Assembly (NCBI GenBank): GCA_963725275.1
Contig: CAVRXS010000005.1
Coordinates: forward strand, 846,944-910,943
Direction of reading: 5' to 3'
Length of the DNA: 64,000 nt
Origin: Bog-756 sp963725275
Lineage (GTDB): Bacteria; Actinomycetota; Acidimicrobiia; Acidimicrobiales; RAAP-2
The position numbers were made by a program, and so were the translations under genes. Under the pieces are notes generated by a model. That model saw only the letters and a list, made by a program, of their open reading frames with translations, was not told the DNA's origin and did no database searches. Numbering within the stretch: position 1 is the first letter of the stretch; each line of letters begins with the position of its first letter. Of the stretch, positions 52,520 to 62,161 are shown one piece after another.

Positions 52520-54339
52520 GCGGGCAGCCTCACTTCGACGCGCGTCCCGACTCCGAGCTGCGAACTGACCTCGAAGCTTCCGCCGATCAACGCACAGCGC
52601 TCCTCCATGAAAGTCAGGCCAAACCCGGCTGACTCGTGCTCTCCGGTTTCGTCGAATCCCTGTCCGTCGTCTGCGATCAGCAGCTGGATGAGGTCGCCGT
52701 CCTGTACGAGCCTCAGAGTGACGGTCGACGCCTGACCGTGGCGGGCCGCGTTGGTGATGGCTTCCCTGACGATTCTGAGGAGGTTCTCGGTCACCTCGCC
52801 GTCCAGCACGATGCTGTCGTAGATGTCCAGGTGAGCGGTCATGCCGTGCCTGGCCGCGAGCTCCTCGACGGTCTGGCCGATCGAGACACGGAGCGTCTCG
52901 GGAGTCTCCGAGAGCATCACGATTGCCCGGCGAGCCTCGTCGAGGGCGCGGTCGGCCGCGTCGGCAAGCTGTTGGATCGTCTGTGGCGCGACTCCGGAGA
53001 GGTTCGAAGGCGTCGCCTTGCTGGCGATGAACGCCAACTCCTGGGCGAGGCCGTCGTGCAGCTCACGAGCGATCCGTCGGCGATCCTCTTGGGTCGCGAG
53101 CTCTTCGAGCTGCTCGTGTGCGAACCAGTTGGACAATGCCAGCTCGACGAGGTGTCCGAGGCTCACCAGCTGGTCGACGCTCGTCGTGGGTATCGGCTCC
53201 CTTCTGGTGGCCACTCCGAGCAACCCTTGGAGCTCGCCATTGGGCGCGATCGGGACCCACGTGGCGTATTTGACGGTCTCCTCGTCGCCAGCCGTGCGCT
53301 CGTTGGCGGACGTGCGCAGATGCTCGACAACCGCCCCCGAGGCAACAGCGCCGGTTCGTATCGCCTGCTCGACGATGGGATCGCGAGGGGCAGGCCACCC
53401 GATGTCGATCGCTGGCGCCGAATCATCCATTTGGTCGAACTGGGAATCGACGGAGACCCGGCCGTCTTCGATCCTCAGGAACGCAGCCCGACGCCACGTG
53501 CTCCCGGGCAGGGAACCGACGGTTGCGGCGAGCTCCACCGCCCGGCGCTTGATCGACGCCGGGTCGGTCAGCACCGCAAGACGACCGGCCATCTCGTTGA
53601 TGGCCTGGGCATCCTTCAGCAGGAGCTTCGCCCGCTCCCTCGATCGGACCAGCGGGTCGCGCAACGTGACGATCGCGAACGAGATCACGACGGACATCCC
53701 CAGGTAGAGCGCCGCTCGACGAACCGTCGTCGTGACCGATTGATCGGAGAGGAGGCTGATGCAGACGGATCCGATCACCACCGCGACGATCGTGATGCCG
53801 GATTCGATGCGGGTCCCCAAGAGGGCAACTCCCACGATCGGGAGGAACAGGAGCAGACCGAATCCGGAGTTCTCGTTGGCTGCAATGGTGAGACAGCATG
53901 CCGATGTGACGTAGATCAACGCCGGGCTCAGGATCGAGCGGGGGTGGCTCATCCAGAAGATGACCGGAAGGCTCAGGAAGAGCCCGGTGCTGATCCAGAA
54001 GTAGACCGGACGGGACAAGCTCCCCGGCAGGAGGACGCTGACCTGAACCAGGTCGATGAGGATGAGGATCGGGAGCACCTCTCGCCACGTCGGTGCCGAC
54101 GGTCGCGATGAAACCCGTCCAGGGGGTACCTCGGCCCCCCGTGCCGGCGGCTTCTGAGCTTCCGTCGCCGGGCCAGACCCGGACTGATCAGCGAGTTCCT
54201 GCGTCACCCGCCCCCCCAATCGAACTGCCGTACGGCTCACAACCGTAGCCCTCGTGCGTCCTCGCAGCAACGAGAAGGCGTCGGCGGTGATCGCCAGCTC
54301 GTGTCCAATTCCGTCAACAACCGCATTTTGATGATGCAA
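52516..54339 (-). CDS. Sensor histidine kinase, HisKA_3 (NarL-type) with GAF-like domain
   Basis: Up to 607 residues; the first ~50 may not be translated (GTG starts near 54237 or 54205 are possible). It has membrane helices at about residues 88-235 (LPILILIDLVQVSVLLPG to LGMSVVISFAIVTL), a GAF-like region about 270-410 (ATWVPIAPNGELQGLLGVA), the dimerisation helix with the phospho-acceptor His in RRIARELHDGLAQELAF, and HATPase_c with REAITNAARHG and IADDGQGFDETG. It would sense a membrane or redox signal and phosphorylate the overlapping response regulator. Complete catalytic core. Confidence 0.92.
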   Translation of the reverse strand: MHHQNAVVDGIGHELAITADAFSLLRGRTRATVVSRTAVRLGGRVTQELADQSGSGPATEAQKPPARGAEVPPGRVSSRPSAPTWREVLPILILIDLVQVSVLLPGSLSRPVYFWISTGLFLSLPVIFWMSHPRSILSPALIYVTSACCLTIAANENSGFGLLLFLPIVGVALLGTRIESGITIVAVVIGSVCISLLSDQSVTTTVRRAALYLGMSVVISFAIVTLRDPLVRSRERAKLLLKDAQAINEMAGRLAVLTDPASIKRRAVELAATVGSLPGSTWRRAAFLRIEDGRVSVDSQFDQMDDSAPAIDIGWPAPRDPIVEQAIRTGAVASGAVVEHLRTSANERTAGDEETVKYATWVPIAPNGELQGLLGVATRREPIPTTSVDQLVSLGHLVELALSNWFAHEQLEELATQEDRRRIARELHDGLAQELAFIASKATPSNLSGVAPQTIQQLADAADRALDEARRAIVMLSETPETLRVSIGQTVEELAARHGMTAHLDIYDSIVLDGEVTENLLRIVREAITNAARHGQASTVTLRLVQDGDLIQLLIADDGQGFDETGEHESAGFGLTFMEERCALIGGSFEVSSQLGVGTRVEVRLPA

Positions 54340-54488
54340 TTTGGCGGCGGATGTGTCTCAATGAGCGCTGGCCCAATCTTTTGGGGCGGGGTGAACGCTT
54401 CTACTTTCGGCGGGAGCTTCACGTCATCGACGAGTTTTGACTTCGAATCTGAGTAGCGGCACCAGCACTGGCTGGGGATGGGGGATCA

Positions 54489-57400
54489 ATGTTTTCCGAC
54501 GAGCTGTTCTCTGACGACTCCGACGCGGCAGAAGCTCCACGCAGTAGGGCCGGCGGGCCGCGAGGTCCAAAGAGTGCCCCGCTCGGGTTCAAGCGACTCG
54601 GACGGCTCGGTTTCGCGCTCGTCCTCATGATCGGCGCCTTCGCCGGCCTCGGCGTCGAGGCGGCGCTGACCGCCAGTCCGGCATTTGCCGCCCCCGGTAC
54701 GTACACATGGACGACGCCCGCTACAGGTGGGACATCCGCGACCTGGTACACCGGGGTGGCCAACAGCCAGAGCATCGTGGCCTACGGCGTGAGCGGCGTG
54801 AGCGGGACGAGCGCGTATCCGGCGTCCATCACGCTCACCACCGGCAGCCTCCCCCCGGGCACGACCGAGGCGACGTCGACGACGAGCAGCCCGGCTTGTA
54901 CCCAGAGCACCTCGGGCTCGGGTACCACCGAGCACTACATTCTCACCTGTCCGATTGCCGACACGCCGACACCTGCGCAGACCGGCAGCTACCCGGTCAC
55001 CTTCACGGTCAACCCCGGCACCGACGGCGGCACCGCCGTGGTCTCCGGGACCGACACCATCACGGTCTCCAACACCACCCAGACCTGCATCGCTCCCGCT
55101 TCGGGCGGCACTGCCACGACCATGGCCCCCGGGTACACCAACACCTACACCGTGCAGTGTGAGAACGAGACCCACATCTCTGGTCAGGCCCTGTACCCGA
55201 GCTCGATCAGCATCGCCTCTGGCGGCCTCCCGGGCGACGCCAACCAGACCTTCGCCACGACGACCTCGAGTTCACCGGCGTGCACCCAGACCACCTCCGG
55301 GTCGGGTACCACCGAGGAATACATCCTCAACTGCGCCCTCGCGGCCGCGCCCACCGCGGCCGATGCGGGTAGTTACCCGATGACCTTCACCTCTACCGTC
55401 GACGGGGTCACGCTGACCTCGGGGACCCTGACTGTGACGGTGGCCCCGGAGACGCTGGCCTGCACGGCGCCGGCCGCGGGCGGCACGGCGACCACCTTCA
55501 ACTCGTCGATCGGAGGCACCAACAACTCGTACTCGGTGGCCTGTTACGGCACCGGCGCGCTTGCCGCGACCTACCCCACATCGATCACCGAGACGGGAAC
55601 ATTGCCGAGCGACATCGTCGAGGCCACCTCGACCTCGAGCTCACCGGCGTGTACCCAGACCACCTCCGGCTCAGGTCTGACAGAGCACTACATCCTCACC
55701 TGCCCGGTCACCGAGGACGCAGTGCCCACCGACAACGGCTCCTACACGGCCAACTTCGTGGCCACCGACTCCAACAACACCGCCACCGTGACCTCGGGCA
55801 CCTGGTCCCTGACCGTGACCGGTCCGTCCGACGTCTGCACGGCACCGGCCTCGGGCGGCACGGCGACCACCTTCAAGGTCGGGATCGCCAACACCTACTC
55901 GGTCAGCTGTTACGGCACCGGGTTCGGCTCGGCCAACGCTGGGAACTACCCGACCATCTCGCTCAACACCGGTACCTTGCCTTCGGACGCCAACTTCTTC
56001 CCGACCACCGGCACTCCGGCCTGCACCCAGTCCACGTCGGGATCGGGCCTCACCGAGGAGTACATCGAGACCTGTAACGTCACGGAGTCTCCGACCGCCA
56101 CCGACGTCGGCTCCTACCCGGTGACCTTCGCGGCCACACCTGGGGCCAACGGCGGGACCTCGGTGGTCTCGGGTACCTGGACGCTGACCGTGGCCGGCAT
56201 CGCACCGACCTGTATCGACCCGGCCTCTGGTGGGACGGCGACGACGTTCTACACGGGTACCACGGACTCCTACACGGTCGAGTGCGAGGCCCAGAGCGGG
56301 GTCTCCGGCGTGTCGGCCTATCCGTCCTCGATCGCCATCGCGAGTGGCGCCCTTCCCTCTGACGCGAGCGAGAACTTCTTCTCGTCGACCGGATCGCCGG
56401 CCTGCACCACGGGGACCTCCGGCTCTGGTGCGACAGAGGAGTACATCCTCGAGTGCGCCCTGACGGCCAGCCCCACCGTCGCCGACGCTGGTGGCTATCC
56501 GTTCACGTTCACGGCGACCGGCCCGGGTGGAGCCGGTACGGCAACCTCGGGCACGCTGACGGTCACGGTCAGCCCACCGACCACGACGTGCTCGACGCCG
56601 GCCGCCGGGGGCACATCCGCCTCGTGGGTGGACGGGACTGCCGAGACGGAGACGGTCATCTGCTACAGCCAGGGCTTCTCCACCGCCAACGCCGGCAACT
56701 ACCCGTCGGCCATCACCCTCAACTCCGGCGCCTTGCCCTCGGACGCAACAGAGGCGACGTCTCTGACCAGTTCCCCGGCCTGTACGACGGCCACCTCCGG
56801 CTCCGGGGTGACCGAGGAGTACGAGCTCGAGTGCGCGGTCAAGGACACGCCGGTCTACGCCGACAACGGCACGTACCACGCGACCTTCCTCGCCACCGGT
56901 GGTGCCAACGGGGCACCCAACCTGGTTTCGGGGACCTTGACCATCACGATCTCCCAGCCTGCACCTGAGTGGTATACGACCGGTACAACCGACGGTAACT
57001 ACGACTCGGTCATCAAAGGCGTTCCGTTCTGCTACAACCTCGAGGTCAGTGCCGGCCAGCAGGGCCCGACGGGCACGAACCCCGGATCGACCGGTTCCCT
57101 GCCCTTGACCGGTCTCACCGCGGGCACCACGCCGTCGGGTGTGACCAACTACCAGATCAAGAACGTCAACCTGACAGCCGGTACCGCCCAGCTCTGCGGC
57201 ACGAACAACAACAACGCGGCCAGCGCGCCGGTGACCATGGCACCGGTGGCAACCAACTCAGGTGGTTCGGCCACCGACAGCATCCCGCTCTGGTCGCAGA
57301 ACGAATGCACGTGGACCGCGAGCGGCGGCGCTTCTGTCTCCATGTTCGACACGAACCAGGACCTCGAACAGGCGGGAACGCAGTCGGCCTTCGGACAGCC

Positions 57401-60400
57401 CATCTCCAGCGGTGAGAGCCTTGGCGGGGCGAGTGGTGGAACCGAGAACTATCCGACGTGCACCGGCGGGGTCGGAGTCTCCGCCTCGGGTGGTCTGGGC
57501 GACGCCTGGACCATGAACTCGGCGAACCCACTGCCGACGCCCACCGATAGCAACCCCTCGGCGGCCCTGGGCGATCTGCCATCGTCAAATCTGGACCTGG
57601 CCAGCGCCGACAGCACCACGAACTACATCGGCGGCTGCTGGGGCGGAACCAACATCCTGGCGTCGACCAGCACCACCTCATTCGGAGGCGGGTCGTCGAC
57701 TGCCCACATGACGCTGCCCAGCTCGTGGTCGAACGGTGGGGATTGTGCCTACGGATCACTCGGCTCGAACTCGGCCGGGGGTAACACCGACACGCTTGGA
57801 GGAACCAATGGCGGACAGCCAGCCACGGGTGATGCCAACTGCCCACCGGATCAGGCCGACGTCAATGCCGGTTACGTGAGTTGTGCCGTGATCGTCTCGT
57901 CGGGCAACGACGAGAACGGTTCGGTCAACTACTCGAGCATGGACGTCTTCTTCAACGGGCAGCCGGTGCCCCAGACCCCGACGGCGACCCTCTCCGGGGG
58001 CCCTGTGTTCGCCGGGGACACCGTTTCGGTCACCGGTGGGACCAACTGGTGGGGCAGCCCCGACGGGGCACCCGATCCCAATCCGACGGGTGACTTCCAG
58101 AACGGCGCCAGCGACTTCTATTCGGTCGGGGCACCGAGCGTGTACATCGGCACCAGCCGGGCGACCGCCGTGCCCGTGGCCAACTCGACGATCACCATCG
58201 GAGGCAACACCTACGCCTGCACCGGGGCCGAGTCCACCACCGTCGGGCCCAACCCCTGCACGCTGAGCGTGGGTCAGCCGACCGGATCCTTCCAGGTGCC
58301 CAGCAATCTCGCCCCTGGCGCATACAACCTCTACATCGACGAGTCGAACACCTCCCCGCTCCCGGGTAACGGACCCAACGACTCCTACCAGACGGCGACG
58401 GGCAGGAACCTGGGCACGGTCGAGGCGACCACGCCGATCACTGTCGAAGGCCCGATGGTGGTCAAGACGGCGACCACGGCCTATCAGGACGGCGGCTACT
58501 CGGTGGCCGGCGACCAGATCAGCTACAGCTACGCCGTCACCAACAACGGACCCGGCACCCTGACCAACATCACGGTCAGTGACAACAAGATCCCGAGCGC
58601 GGACATCTCCTGCCCGAGCTCCTCCCTGGCCAGTGGCGCATCGGAGACCTGCACCGCCACCTACACGGTGACCCAGGCCGACGTCGACGCCGGATCGGTG
58701 ACCAACACCGCCACCGTCAGCGGCACCTCGCCGTCCGGCAACACGGTGACCTCGGTCTCCTCGTCCGTCACGGTGGATGCATCGGATGCCACCTCCAGCC
58801 TGAGCCTGACCAAGTCGACCACCTCGACGGGGTTCGGAACTGCCGGTGACACCATCCCCTACAGCTACCTGGTGACCAACACCGGGACGACCACCGAGTC
58901 GAACATCGCGGTCTCGGACAACCTTGTCGCCTCAGTCAACTGCCCGGACTCGACGCTCGCCCCCGGTGCCTCGGAGACCTGCACCGGGACCTACACGGTG
59001 ACCCAGGCCGACGTCGACACGGGATCCGTGACCAACACGGCGACGGCCGGCAGCACCAACCCGATCGGTACGTCGGTGACCTCGGCTTCCTCGTCGGTGA
59101 CGGTCGAGGCGTCGAACGCCAGCTCCACACTGAGCCTCACCAAGTCGACCACCTCGACCGGGTACGGAGCTGCCGGCGACACCATCTCCTACAGCTACCT
59201 GGTCACCAACACCGGGACGACCACCGAGTCGAACATCGCGGTCTCGGACAACCTGGTCGCCACGGTCACCTGCCCGGACCCGACGCTCGCCCCCGGTGCC
59301 TCGGAGACCTGCACCGGGACATACACGGTGACCCAGGCAGACGTCGACAACGGATCCGTGACCAACACGGCGACGGCCGATGGCGCCAACCCGCAGAGTA
59401 CGGCGGTGACCTCGGCCTCCTCGTCGGTCACGGTCGAGGCGTCGAACGCAACCTCCAGCTTGAGCCTGATCAAGTCGAGCACCTCGACGGGGTACGGAGC
59501 TGCCGGTGACACGATTTCCTACAGCTACTTGGTCACCAACACCGGGACGACCACCGAGTCGAACATCGCGATCTCGGACAACCTGGTCGCAACGGTCACC
59601 TGCCCGGACCCGACGCTCGCCCCCGGTGCCTCGGAGACTTGCACCGGGACCTACACGGTGACCCAGGCCGACGTCGACAACGGGTCCGTGACCAACACGG
59701 CGACGGCCGGTGGCACCAACCCGCAGGGCACGACGGTGACCTCGGCCTCCTCGTCGGTCACGGTGGGTACGTCGAATACCACGTCCAGCCTGAGCCTCGT
59801 CAAGTCGACCACCTCGAGGGGATTCGCAGCTGCCGGTAACACCATCCCCTACAGCTACCTCGTCGACAACACCGGGACGACCACCGAGTCGAACATCGCG
59901 GTCTCGGACAACCTGATCGCCACGGTCAACTGCCCGGACCCGACGCTCGCCCCCGGTGCCTCGGAGACCTGCACCGGCACCTACACGGTCACCCAGGCCG
60001 ACGTCGATGCCGGATCCGTGACCAACACAGCCACGGCCAGTGGCACCAATCCGCAGGCGACGACGGTGACCTCGAGTCCGTATTCCATCACCGTGCTGGC
60101 ATCGGGAGCGACGAGCAGCCTGAGCCTGACCAAGTCGACCACCTCGACGGGGTACGGAGCTGTCGGTGAACGCATCTCCTACAGCTACCTGGTCACCAAC
60201 ACCGGGACGACCACCGAGTCGAACATCGCGGTCTCGGACAACCTGATCGCCTCAGTCAACTGCCCGGACTCGACGCTCGCCCCCGGCGCCTCGGAGACCT
60301 GCACCGGCACCTACACGGTGACCCAGGCCGACGTCGATGCCGGATCCGTGACCAACATGGCGACGGCATCGGCCACCGATCCTCACGGTGACTCGATAAC

Positions 60401-61811
60401 CGGCGAATCGTCGCTCACGGTCGAGGCGTCGAACGCCAGCTCCACACTGAGCCTCACCAAGTCGACCCCCTCGACCGGGTACGGAGCTGCCGGCGACACC
60501 ATCTCCTACAGCTACCTGGTCACCAACACCGGGACGACCACCGAGTCGAACATCGCGATCTCGGACAACCTGGTCGCAACGGTCACCTGCCCGGACCCGA
60601 CGCTCGCCCCCGGTGCCTCGGAGACTTGCACCGGGACCTACACGGTGACCCAGGCCGACGTCGACAACGGGTCCGTGACCAACACAGCGACGGCCGATGG
60701 CGCCAACCCGCAGAGTACGGCGGTGACCTCGGCCTCCTCGTCGGTTACGGTGGCGGCCTCGAATGCCACCTCCAGCCTGAGCCTCACCAAGTCGACCACC
60801 TCGACGGGGTACGCCAAGGCCGGGAACACCATCCCCTACAGCTACCTGGTCACCAACACCGGGACGACCACCGAGTCGCACATCGCGGTCTCGGACAACA
60901 AGGTGGCCACGGTCACCTGCCCGGACCCGACGCTCGCCCCCGGTGCCTTTGAGACGTGCACCGGGACCCACAAGGTGACCCAGGGTGACGTGAACACCGG
61001 ATCGGTGACCAACACGGCGACGGCCGGTGGCAGGAACCCGCAGGGTACGACGGTGACCTCGGCCTCCTCGTCGGTCACGGTGCACGCAACGGGAGCGACG
61101 AGCAGCCTGGGCCTGGCCATCGCAGTTTCGCCTGGCGGGTTCTCCGCTGCTGGTCAGGTGCTGACCTACTCGCTCACGCTGACCAATACGGGCACCGAGA
61201 CTCTCACTCACCTGAGTGGTCACAGCAGCACGCTTCCCGCTGGAGTCACCTGCCCAGTGCCTCCGTATACCCTGGCGCCTGGAGCAAAGGTCGTCTGCAC
61301 GGAGACCTACACGACGACCTCTGCCAACGTGACCGCCCGATCGGTGACCAACACTGCGACGGCCAGCGCCAAGAATCCGCAGAACACAACGGTGACGTCT
61401 GCATCCGCCACCGTGATCGCCCCGTTGGTTCCAAAGAGCTTGGCCTGCACCAGGGTCGTGGGGAGCGAAAACTCCACGGTCACCATCTCGGGGTGCAACG
61501 TGCCAACGGCCGACAAGCTGACGTACGCGTCCGCTTCGGCTCCAAAGGGTGTGGCTCTGGCCACTGGAGGTACCGTGACCTGGTCGTCGAGCAGGAAGAC
61601 CACGATCTTCGCGATCACGAAGGTGGTGGCGGGCGGCACGGCCTGCACAACGGTCCCCGGGACATCGGAGATCGTGGCCACTGGGTCGGTCACCGGCGGT
61701 ACGGCAGCGCCGGCAATCACTTCGAACGGCCAGTTGGTCTCGGTCTCGATCTGCCTCAATACGACCACCCATGCGATCACCATCGCACCGGGAACGACCG
61801 CCCAGCTTTGA
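54489..61811 (+). CDS. Giant exported repeat protein (novel ~125-residue repeats plus DUF11 repeats)
   Basis: 2440 residues, ATG 54489 with GGGGGAT upstream. About 35 N-terminal cytosolic residues are followed by a signal peptide (LGFALVLMIGAFAGL, cleavage near AFA-AP at about residue 72). Residues ~72-825 hold six repeats of about 125 residues, each starting near PAxGGTATT and carrying four cysteines (for example SPACTQTTSGSGTTE and ILTC). Residues 825-1310 are unique. Residues ~1315-2300 hold nine DUF11-type repeats of about 110 residues (NTGTTTESNIAVSDNLVA, GASETCTGTYTVTQADVD); copies 2-8 are nearly identical. No LPxTG or other C-terminal anchor is seen, so release or non-covalent surface binding is likely. 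Probably an adhesin, sheath or surface-layer fibre; a nearby two-component system may control it. Confidence 0.92.
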   Translation: MFSDELFSDDSDAAEAPRSRAGGPRGPKSAPLGFKRLGRLGFALVLMIGAFAGLGVEAALTASPAFAAPGTYTWTTPATGGTSATWYTGVANSQSIVAYGVSGVSGTSAYPASITLTTGSLPPGTTEATSTTSSPACTQSTSGSGTTEHYILTCPIADTPTPAQTGSYPVTFTVNPGTDGGTAVVSGTDTITVSNTTQTCIAPASGGTATTMAPGYTNTYTVQCENETHISGQALYPSSISIASGGLPGDANQTFATTTSSSPACTQTTSGSGTTEEYILNCALAAAPTAADAGSYPMTFTSTVDGVTLTSGTLTVTVAPETLACTAPAAGGTATTFNSSIGGTNNSYSVACYGTGALAATYPTSITETGTLPSDIVEATSTSSSPACTQTTSGSGLTEHYILTCPVTEDAVPTDNGSYTANFVATDSNNTATVTSGTWSLTVTGPSDVCTAPASGGTATTFKVGIANTYSVSCYGTGFGSANAGNYPTISLNTGTLPSDANFFPTTGTPACTQSTSGSGLTEEYIETCNVTESPTATDVGSYPVTFAATPGANGGTSVVSGTWTLTVAGIAPTCIDPASGGTATTFYTGTTDSYTVECEAQSGVSGVSAYPSSIAIASGALPSDASENFFSSTGSPACTTGTSGSGATEEYILECALTASPTVADAGGYPFTFTATGPGGAGTATSGTLTVTVSPPTTTCSTPAAGGTSASWVDGTAETETVICYSQGFSTANAGNYPSAITLNSGALPSDATEATSLTSSPACTTATSGSGVTEEYELECAVKDTPVYADNGTYHATFLATGGANGAPNLVSGTLTITISQPAPEWYTTGTTDGNYDSVIKGVPFCYNLEVSAGQQGPTGTNPGSTGSLPLTGLTAGTTPSGVTNYQIKNVNLTAGTAQLCGTNNNNAASAPVTMAPVATNSGGSATDSIPLWSQNECTWTASGGASVSMFDTNQDLEQAGTQSAFGQPISSGESLGGASGGTENYPTCTGGVGVSASGGLGDAWTMNSANPLPTPTDSNPSAALGDLPSSNLDLASADSTTNYIGGCWGGTNILASTSTTSFGGGSSTAHMTLPSSWSNGGDCAYGSLGSNSAGGNTDTLGGTNGGQPATGDANCPPDQADVNAGYVSCAVIVSSGNDENGSVNYSSMDVFFNGQPVPQTPTATLSGGPVFAGDTVSVTGGTNWWGSPDGAPDPNPTGDFQNGASDFYSVGAPSVYIGTSRATAVPVANSTITIGGNTYACTGAESTTVGPNPCTLSVGQPTGSFQVPSNLAPGAYNLYIDESNTSPLPGNGPNDSYQTATGRNLGTVEATTPITVEGPMVVKTATTAYQDGGYSVAGDQISYSYAVTNNGPGTLTNITVSDNKIPSADISCPSSSLASGASETCTATYTVTQADVDAGSVTNTATVSGTSPSGNTVTSVSSSVTVDASDATSSLSLTKSTTSTGFGTAGDTIPYSYLVTNTGTTTESNIAVSDNLVASVNCPDSTLAPGASETCTGTYTVTQADVDTGSVTNTATAGSTNPIGTSVTSASSSVTVEASNASSTLSLTKSTTSTGYGAAGDTISYSYLVTNTGTTTESNIAVSDNLVATVTCPDPTLAPGASETCTGTYTVTQADVDNGSVTNTATADGANPQSTAVTSASSSVTVEASNATSSLSLIKSSTSTGYGAAGDTISYSYLVTNTGTTTESNIAISDNLVATVTCPDPTLAPGASETCTGTYTVTQADVDNGSVTNTATAGGTNPQGTTVTSASSSVTVGTSNTTSSLSLVKSTTSRGFAAAGNTIPYSYLVDNTGTTTESNIAVSDNLIATVNCPDPTLAPGASETCTGTYTVTQADVDAGSVTNTATASGTNPQATTVTSSPYSITVLASGATSSLSLTKSTTSTGYGAVGERISYSYLVTNTGTTTESNIAVSDNLIASVNCPDSTLAPGASETCTGTYTVTQADVDAGSVTNMATASATDPHGDSITGESSLTVEASNASSTLSLTKSTPSTGYGAAGDTISYSYLVTNTGTTTESNIAISDNLVATVTCPDPTLAPGASETCTGTYTVTQADVDNGSVTNTATADGANPQSTAVTSASSSVTVAASNATSSLSLTKSTTSTGYAKAGNTIPYSYLVTNTGTTTESHIAVSDNKVATVTCPDPTLAPGAFETCTGTHKVTQGDVNTGSVTNTATAGGRNPQGTTVTSASSSVTVHATGATSSLGLAIAVSPGGFSAAGQVLTYSLTLTNTGTETLTHLSGHSSTLPAGVTCPVPPYTLAPGAKVVCTETYTTTSANVTARSVTNTATASAKNPQNTTVTSASATVIAPLVPKSLACTRVVGSENSTVTISGCNVPTADKLTYASASAPKGVALATGGTVTWSSSRKTTIFAITKVVAGGTACTTVPGTSEIVATGSVTGGTAAPAITSNGQLVSVSICLNTTTHAITIAPGTTAQL
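54700..56965 (+). repeat. Six ~375-bp coding repeats (N-terminal array of the giant protein)
   Basis: Repeat units start near 54702, 55084, 55457, 55834, 56209 and 56586. Each encodes PA-GG-(T/S)A at its start and a TSGSGxTEE/H-YxLxC block near its middle. Units differ by many substitutions, so the array is old compared with the DUF11 array. I do not recognise this repeat as a named domain. Confidence 0.85.
58440..61420 (+). repeat. Nine ~330-bp DUF11 coding repeats, seven nearly identical
   Basis: Units start near 58450, 58790, 59115, 59450, 59775, 60105, 60430, 60757 and 61090. Units 2-8 share long identical DNA stretches (for example aacaccgggacgaccaccga recurs in each), while the first and last are divergent. 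The pattern suggests recent expansion or gene conversion by recombination, and copy number may vary between strains or be collapsed in assembly. Confidence 0.9.
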
Positions 61812-61816
61812 GTACT

Positions 61817-61855
61817 CGCATCGGTCCCGTCGTGCCGCACGGTGGGACCGATGCG
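61817..61855 (+). terminator. Strong hairpin after the giant gene
   Basis: A perfect 12-bp stem (CGCATCGGTCCC, 61817-61828, with GGGACCGATGCG, 61844-61855) encloses a loop that can itself pair (CGTG/CACG). It begins five bases after the stop and has no T-run. A probable transcription stop or mRNA 3' end. Confidence 0.65.
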
Positions 61856-62004
61856 TACGACTGCAATGCGCCTGAGTTGCCGGCTATGGCGGTGACCAAA
61901 CGGGCTCACTGCAGTCAGGCTGAGAAGTACAGAAAGGACCTGAGCCTCACCGTCAAGAGCTGACGGGATCGCAACCAGGTCCCACAGCCTGGCGGAACCC
62001 CCTG

Positions 62005-62042
62005 ACTGTAGCCATGAGAGGTCGTCCTCTCGTGGCTACAGT
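62005..62042. terminator. Second long hairpin in the convergent gap
   Basis: ACTGTAGCCA (62005-62014) pairs with TGGCTACAGT (62033-62042), then one T-G wobble, then GAGAGG/CCTCTC, with loop TCGT. A near-perfect 17-bp stem that would work on both strands between the convergent giant gene and the coiled-coil gene. Confidence 0.6.
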
Positions 62043-62132
62043 TGTCTGGGCGGACAAGAGCTACCGTCCCAGTTCAACAGCCCGGAGAGTGATGGCCTGT
62101 CTCGCCGCAAGCGGTGGCTTGTTCTGGGCACC

Positions 62133-62155
62133 TGGAGGGACTGACCGTCCCTCCA
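62133..62155 (-). terminator. Hairpin just after the coiled-coil gene
   Basis: TGGAGGGAC (62133-62141) pairs with GTCCCTCCA (62147-62155) around a five-base loop, seven bases beyond the minus-strand stop at 62162. No T-run. With the other two hairpins it accounts for most of the otherwise empty 61812-62161. Confidence 0.55.
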
Positions 62156-62161
62156 CTTCAG

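Noticed and set aside
58440..61420. Regular repeats considered as a CRISPR array
   Set aside because: Unit length of about 330 bases, entirely coding and in frame, with no spacers or cas genes.
60252..61772. 506-codon minus-strand open frame in the DUF11 array
   Set aside because: It mirrors the repetitive, stop-poor codon pattern of the plus-strand giant gene; shows the same repeat period and no independent family motif. The 402-codon frame at 55671-56879 is rejected for the same reason.
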